Notes under the pieces: generated by a model
Told to the model about the DNA's origin: nothing
Seen by the model: the letters and a program-made list of their open reading frames with translations, nothing else
Databases searched by the model: none
Assembly: GCF_045865695.1 (NCBI RefSeq)
Contig: NZ_BAACAP010000251.1
Coordinates: 1-64,000 of the forward strand
Source of the DNA: Scytonema sp045865695
GTDB lineage: Bacteria > Cyanobacteriota > Cyanobacteriia > Cyanobacteriales > Nostocaceae
DNA: 64,000 nucleotides
Reading direction: 5' to 3'
Shown: in pieces, positions 59,835-64,000 of the stretch
How positions within the stretch are numbered: position 1 is the first letter of the stretch
Layout: each line of letters opens with the position of its first letter
Position numbers and translations under genes: made by a program

Positions 59835-62399
59835 TTATTCTTGTCGAATAGCAGAAGCAATGACAGTATTACCCAAACGCCAAGCAGGATAAACTCCTGC
59901 TAAAAGAGCAGCCACTACCGCAACACCAAATGCTTGTAAAAAATATCCTGGTTGTAGTTGCATTTGCAATGTCCAACCAAAAGAGCGAACGTTAATGACG
60001 TAAATCAAAATCCATGCCAAAACATATCCCAAAGGCATTGCTAGGATACCAGACGTTGCACCCATTAAGCCAGTTTCAATGAAAGTCATAAACCATAATT
60101 GCTGAGGCGTCATACCATTTGCTCGCAAGATACCCGTTTCTCGCGATCGCTCTAGTTGTAAACTCATTAAAGCACTCAAAACGCCAATAAAAGCAACAAC
60201 CACAGCTAACAATCGCAAAGCATCTGTAATAGCAAACGTGCGGTCAAAGATTTCTAAAGAACCCTGACGTAGAGTTTGATTGGATTGAACGAGTAAATCT
60301 TGTTTGCCTTGAAAATGGTGTTTGATAGCCGTCACAACATCTTCTACTTTTTCCCCTGGCTTTAAAAACAGACCAATAGATGCAATATTATCATCCCTCC
60401 ATAGGTGTATATAAATGTCATTGTCTAGTAAAACCGTGCCTCGATCGTTAGAGTAGTCATAAAAAACTGCTAACACGGGAAAACTACGCCAACCTACAGG
60501 AGTTTCTATAGTAATAGCTGTCGGAGGAGTCGAGATATTTTCTTTTAGTAGCAAAGCTTCCGAAACAATGACACCTTCCCCTGCTTCTAGACTTTCCCAC
60601 GGGTTGACACCTTTGTCACGCTTCCAACTATAAGGACGTTTGCCATGAGAGACATCACCATCAGCTGAAATGAGTTTTACACGACGATTGAATTCTTTAA
60701 CCGTAATTTCCGTTTCATTGTAGGTAACAACATCCTCCCAATCTTCCTGTTTTTTAATTTCAGCAACGACATCAGGCGATAATTTGCCCAAAACGCGATT
60801 GGCTGTTGTAGCAGGAGGGGTGATGTAAATATCAGCTTGCAAAGTTTGGTCTAGCCACTGTACTACAGTGACGCGGAAGGAACCAACCATAATCGATACC
60901 CCGACAATTACGGAAACAGCCACCATCAAAGCAGCAATGGCTACTGAGGTACGACTGAGCGATCGCACAATATCCCGTATTGCCAAGCGTCCGACAATAC
61001 CAAAGACAGCATTTCCCACCGAAGTCAAAGTTTCCATTAAGAAAGCCGTTACAGGTGGTGTTAGTAAGGCTGTAGCCAGTAAAATTGCGAACAACCCAGC
61101 AAATGCCAAAATTAATCCACCCGCACCAATTCGGAGCAACCCAATTCCCAAAAGCGTGAACGCCGCCCATGCTAGCACTAACCAAGGTAGCAAAAGTCGT
61201 ACCCGACTTTCCAAACTCGAGCGCTGTAAAGTTGTTTGAGGAGAAGTTCGCATCGCCTCAATAGCGGGAATGACCGAAGCAACAATTGATGCTGCAATGC
61301 CAACCGCTAAACCCTTCCCTAAACTCCAAGGGTTAATACTGACACTTTGCACGTTGACGACAAAATAAAAGTCGTTAATACTTTGAGTAATCAGACCTAC
61401 AATCCCGCGTCCCAGTAAAATCCCTAGTCCCAATCCCAAGATAGAACCAATTAAACTAAATACCGTAGCTTCACTGAGAATTAAGATAAATAGCTGACCG
61501 GGAGTTGCACCTAAACAACGAAGAATGCCAAATAGAGATCGCCGTTGAATAACACTGAAAGTCACCGTGTTATAAATTAAAAACATTCCTACAACTAATG
61601 CCAGCAAACTCAAAGCTGTGAGATTGAGTTTAAAAGCAGCCGTCATTTGCTGAATAGCATTTTTTTGAGCTTCTGCTGTTTCCAGTTTCACTCCTTCAGG
61701 TAGAATCGCCTCAATAGCCTCTTGTTCTGTTGTATTTTGCAGAATTAAATCGATATAGCTGATATGATTCACCATTCCTAAAATATCTTGGGCTGAGGCT
61801 ATATCTGCAAACAAAATGCTACTCAAAGCATTACGAGTGATGTTATTAGCTGGTTTCAATAACCCCACTACTTGAGCGCGGATATCCTTTCCTGCTAAAT
61901 CTAGAGTTATACTATCTCCCGCACCAATACCATATTGCTTAGCCAAGTCTTGAGAGAGGATAAGAGTGTTAGGTTGTGTTAGAAAAACAGTTCCACCCGT
62001 GGCTGCTTGAGATTGATTCTCCTCAAAATAATTGCGGAATGGAGGCTCAGCAAATAAATCAACTCCTACCAATCGTAAAGGTTGAGAACCAAGTTCTTTA
62101 GCTGAAACATAACCTTCAACGATAGGGGCTGAAGTCACGCGAACTTCTCGCCGCATTCTAGTGTAAAGACTTTCATCGATACCTGTGGGAGAGACAGCGA
62201 CTATCCGATGCGTGGCGTGTCCGGTTATAGCGTCTGTTGACAATTCAAAAGCACGTTGAGCGGAACCATTGGCTAAGTCGATGGATACCATCATGGCAAC
62301 TCCCAACGCCACTCCTAAAATTAGTAAAATATATTGCAAGGCGTTTTTCTGAATGCGTCGCCACGCCAAACGCCACAAAGGTTGATTGGATATAGTCAT
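59835..62399 (-). CDS. FtsX/MacB-like ABC transporter permease
   Basis: 854 residues, ten or so membrane helices in two FtsX blocks: a first helix (ALQYILLILGVALGVAMMVS), a periplasmic domain at 45-250, and helices near 262-400 (LSLLALVVGMFLIYNTVTFS, LIGSILGLGLGILLGRGIVG). Then a hydrophobic pair near 405-460, a second unit starting RTSVAIAALMVAVSVIVGVS with another periplasmic domain, and C-terminal helices. It follows the ATPase gene after 104 bases. Such exporters move lipoproteins, lipids or peptides; the AttH-like partner favours a lipophilic cargo. Cargo not determinable. Confidence 0.88.
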   Translation of the reverse strand: MTISNQPLWRLAWRRIQKNALQYILLILGVALGVAMMVSIDLANGSAQRAFELSTDAITGHATHRIVAVSPTGIDESLYTRMRREVRVTSAPIVEGYVSAKELGSQPLRLVGVDLFAEPPFRNYFEENQSQAATGGTVFLTQPNTLILSQDLAKQYGIGAGDSITLDLAGKDIRAQVVGLLKPANNITRNALSSILFADIASAQDILGMVNHISYIDLILQNTTEQEAIEAILPEGVKLETAEAQKNAIQQMTAAFKLNLTALSLLALVVGMFLIYNTVTFSVIQRRSLFGILRCLGATPGQLFILILSEATVFSLIGSILGLGLGILLGRGIVGLITQSINDFYFVVNVQSVSINPWSLGKGLAVGIAASIVASVIPAIEAMRTSPQTTLQRSSLESRVRLLLPWLVLAWAAFTLLGIGLLRIGAGGLILAFAGLFAILLATALLTPPVTAFLMETLTSVGNAVFGIVGRLAIRDIVRSLSRTSVAIAALMVAVSVIVGVSIMVGSFRVTVVQWLDQTLQADIYITPPATTANRVLGKLSPDVVAEIKKQEDWEDVVTYNETEITVKEFNRRVKLISADGDVSHGKRPYSWKRDKGVNPWESLEAGEGVIVSEALLLKENISTPPTAITIETPVGWRSFPVLAVFYDYSNDRGTVLLDNDIYIHLWRDDNIASIGLFLKPGEKVEDVVTAIKHHFQGKQDLLVQSNQTLRQGSLEIFDRTFAITDALRLLAVVVAFIGVLSALMSLQLERSRETGILRANGMTPQQLWFMTFIETGLMGATSGILAMPLGYVLAWILIYVINVRSFGWTLQMQLQPGYFLQAFGVAVVAALLAGVYPAWRLGNTVIASAIRQE

Positions 62400-62422
62400 A
62401 CTAATTTGAGTGAAGAATGGGA

Positions 62423-62499
62423 TATAGCGGTTTTCAATTTGTAATATATGAAAAATGGAACCGCAGCCTGTAGCAGACGAACGCGGATAAGTTTATGCT
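62423..62499. repeat. intraoperonic hairpin repeat, copy 1
   Basis: In the spacer between the ATPase and permease genes. GCGGTT (62427-62432) pairs with AACCGC (62459-62464), followed by AGCCTGTAGCAGACGAACGC and GGATAAGT. It duplicates 59731-59818. Confidence 0.8.
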
Positions 62500-62503
62500 T
62501 TAT

Positions 62504-63223
62504 TTAGGTGAGAACTGCTATGGTCTCTTGCTGCAAACGCCCATCGTGCATTCGCAAAACTTGGTTAGCATATTGAGCAATTTCCGGGTTATGGGTTGCC
62601 ATGATTAAGGTTTTGTTAGTGTCGCGAGTCAGTTGCAGCAACAAATTTAAAACTTTTTCTCCTGTTTCTTCGTCTAAATTTCCTGTCGGTTCATCTGCTA
62701 GTACTAACATTGGTTTGTGAACTAAAGCCCTTGCGATCGCCACTCTTTGCTGCTGTCCTCCTGAAAGTTGGTCGGGAAATGCATTGCATCTGTCTGCTAA
62801 ACCGACTTTTTCTAAAAGATTAATAGCCGCCTGTTTTAATTCTTTTCCCTGTTTTCCCGCCAATTCTTGGGGAAGCATGACGTTTTCTAAAACTGTTAAA
62901 GTTGGAATTAAATTAAAAAATTGAAAAATAAAACCAATATTATCGCGTCGGAATAGAGTGCAAGCTCTTTCGTTCAGTTCTGTAATCGCGACATTTTCGA
63001 TCCGAACCGTTCCTGCTGTTGGTTTTTCAATCCCACTAATGAGATTTAACAAAGTGCTTTTCCCGCTACCACTATGACCTAGAAGAACAATAACTTCTCC
63101 TTTGTTAATGGAGAGACTCACATCATCTATGACAGTACGGGAATCTGCTCCTTCTTGGAATTCTTTGCGGAGATTTTGGAGTGCGATCGACACTGACTGA
63201 GTATTAGTATCATTTTGGCTCAA
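62504..63223 (-). CDS. LolD/MacB-type ABC transporter ATP-binding protein
   Basis: 239 residues: Walker A LLGHSGSGKSTLLN, Q-loop FIFQFFNLIPTLT, signature LSGGQQQR, Walker B LVLADEPTGNLDEETG and H-loop ATHNPEIA. The NLDxxTG after Walker B is typical of the LolD/MacB/FtsE class that pairs with FtsX-fold permeases, matching the next gene. First gene of the operon; its promoter lies in 63224-63450, shared with the divergent VapB-like gene. Confidence 0.93.
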   Translation of the reverse strand: MSQNDTNTQSVSIALQNLRKEFQEGADSRTVIDDVSLSINKGEVIVLLGHSGSGKSTLLNLISGIEKPTAGTVRIENVAITELNERACTLFRRDNIGFIFQFFNLIPTLTVLENVMLPQELAGKQGKELKQAAINLLEKVGLADRCNAFPDQLSGGQQQRVAIARALVHKPMLVLADEPTGNLDEETGEKVLNLLLQLTRDTNKTLIMATHNPEIAQYANQVLRMHDGRLQQETIAVLT

Positions 63224-63454
63224 GGTTTCCCCCTGTTATAAGATTAAAAAAACTTTACAATCTAGATTAGCAGGAGAATAGCATATTATGTAATTATCCC
63301 AAGGTAGTGGTGGAAAACTTGAACTCGACAACATATTTAGTCAATGTTGACGCTCCTCAATTCATTTCTAGAAATGTTGGGATTTTTGAAAAAATTGAGA
63401 TATATTCGAGAGAAAAGATGTTAAAATTTACAATTATTGACAAGGTTTAGATTG

Positions 63455-63706
63455 ATGAGCCCGTCACTTGAAAAACTTTTAAGCGAGATTGAGCAACTAA
63501 CTCCAGAAGAGCAATTGACGGTAATGGGACATTTGGTGGAGCGCGTAAAAAAGTATATCAACCAAGCTCCACCAAAATCCAAGTGGAGCGACTTGAAGGG
63601 TATGGCTCCTTATCTGCTATTAGGTGAGGACGCTCAGGAATGGGTTTCTCGGACTCGACAAGAAGGAGATGAGCATCGAGAACAGTTGTTGCGAGGAGAG
63701 GAATGA
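63455..63706 (+). CDS. antitoxin-like protein paired with a PIN-domain gene
   Basis: 83 residues from the ATG at 63455; a TTG at 63437 in frame is less likely. Helical N-terminus (LEKLLSEIEQLTPEEQLTVM) and a charged C-terminal tail (WVSRTRQEGDEHREQLLRGE), a common layout of short antitoxins for VapC-type toxins in cyanobacteria. It overlaps the next gene by 4 bases (ATGA). The antitoxin role is inferred from gene order. Confidence 0.65.
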   Translation: MSPSLEKLLSEIEQLTPEEQLTVMGHLVERVKKYINQAPPKSKWSDLKGMAPYLLLGEDAQEWVSRTRQEGDEHREQLLRGEE

Positions 63707-64000
63707 GGATTAGTGATGCGTTAGCAAATATCGATCGCTTATTTCTTGATACAGCACCCGTAATTTATTTTGTAGAACGCAATCCGCAGTTTGTGGATTT
63801 AGTCAATCCAATTTTTGAGCGATTAGAGGCTGACATCACAGCAGTAGCGTCTGGGATAACTTTATCAGAGTGTTTGGTAGGTGCTATACGTCTAGGCTTA
63901 GTTGATTTAGAGTAAGCTTTTGTCGATGTATTGCAACAAGAACAAGTAACTTTTGTGGAGATTAATGCTGCTATTGCGCGAGAAGCTGCAAGAATTCGGG
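63703..64000 (+). pseudogene. VapC-like PIN-domain toxin with in-frame stop, continuing past the window
   Basis: ATG at 63703: LANIDRLFLDTAPVIYFVER (first PIN acid Asp) and LEADITAVASGITLSECLVG (Glu). TAA at 63913-63915 stops it after 70 residues. The same frame then continues, without further stops to the window end, as AFVDVLQQEQVTFVEINAAI and AREAARIR, which is typical next PIN sequence. PIN toxins have about 130-140 residues. A single substitution (for example CAA to TAA) would explain it, so the toxin is probably inactivated, unless the stop is read through. Confidence 0.7.

Noticed and set aside
60832..61239. Open frames of 117 and 123 codons on both strands inside the permease gene
   Set aside because: Shadows of the FtsX-like coding sequence; composition reflects its hydrophobic codons.

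Overview
The window comes from a filamentous, Nostocales-type cyanobacterium. Evidence: very many HIP1 octamers (GCGATCGC); a cyanobacterial Hfq divergent from dapF; cyanobacterial families (DUF4079, DUF1997, AAA-like plus CHASE2, DUF928, ComFB, LabA-like NYN); PEP-CTERM proteins; bL21 with a long acidic tail; and intergenic arrays of the heptamer GTGACCA typical of heterocystous genomes. Assignments rest on reading motifs and translations; no database search was run.

Layout. 1-1360: 5' half of a 16S rRNA gene (minus strand), its promoter and leader, and a dispersed repeat. 1361-5860: murE, then two convergent histidine kinases. The first has an intact ATPase domain but Gln in place of the phospho-accepting His. 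The second has the His but a degraded ATP site. 6254-10536: a glycine-zipper stress protein, a TnpB-like remnant with a MITE-like insertion, an amino-acid-type binding lipoprotein, a PEP-CTERM protein and a secreted protein. 11216-16516: bioF, small unknown proteins, a NYN-domain protein and a Cys-rich small protein. 16667-17527: rplU-rpmA with a terminator.

17846-27865 is a tight catabolic operon: nitrate/taurine-type ABC transporter (three genes), two DUF1989 'urea carboxylase-associated' proteins, a 1,200-residue biotin-dependent urea/guanidine carboxylase, an allophanate hydrolase amidase and, as a separate gene, the allophanate hydrolase C-terminal domain. The DUF1989 pair suggests guanidine as substrate: import, carboxylation, deimination to allophanate, then hydrolysis to ammonia and CO2.

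27921-35264: a clamp-loader-like fragment protein, an MBL-fold protein, a deletion relic of a nucleoside phosphorylase, an S9 peptidase, a decayed response-regulator DNA-binding domain beside a MITE, a polysaccharide deacetylase and MltA. 35331-40657: two divergent AAA-like (NACHT-related) ATPases, one ending in a membrane helix and one fused to CHASE2, plus a short DUF928-like secreted protein. 41595-49359: a PEP-CTERM protein, a thiol-type ArsR regulator, a 12-13 repeat ankyrin protein, DUF4079, DUF1997, an SDR, a GGCT-fold protein, and an ECF sigma factor with a membrane anti-sigma. 49684-58255: envelope and metabolism genes (L,D-transpeptidase, ComFB, M23 peptidase, Uma2, CPA2 antiporter, hfq/dapF, methyltransferase, aspartoacylase). 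58537-63223: ATPase, FtsX-like permease and AttH-like lipocalin operon, with the same hairpin repeat in both spacers. 63455-end: a VapBC-like pair whose toxin has an in-frame stop.

Most intergenic space is repeats: heptamer arrays, CCCAATC runs, G/C-rich MITE-like hairpins and a roughly 150-bp family present at least twice. Several genes end inside heptamer arrays, which supply their last residues and stop codons.
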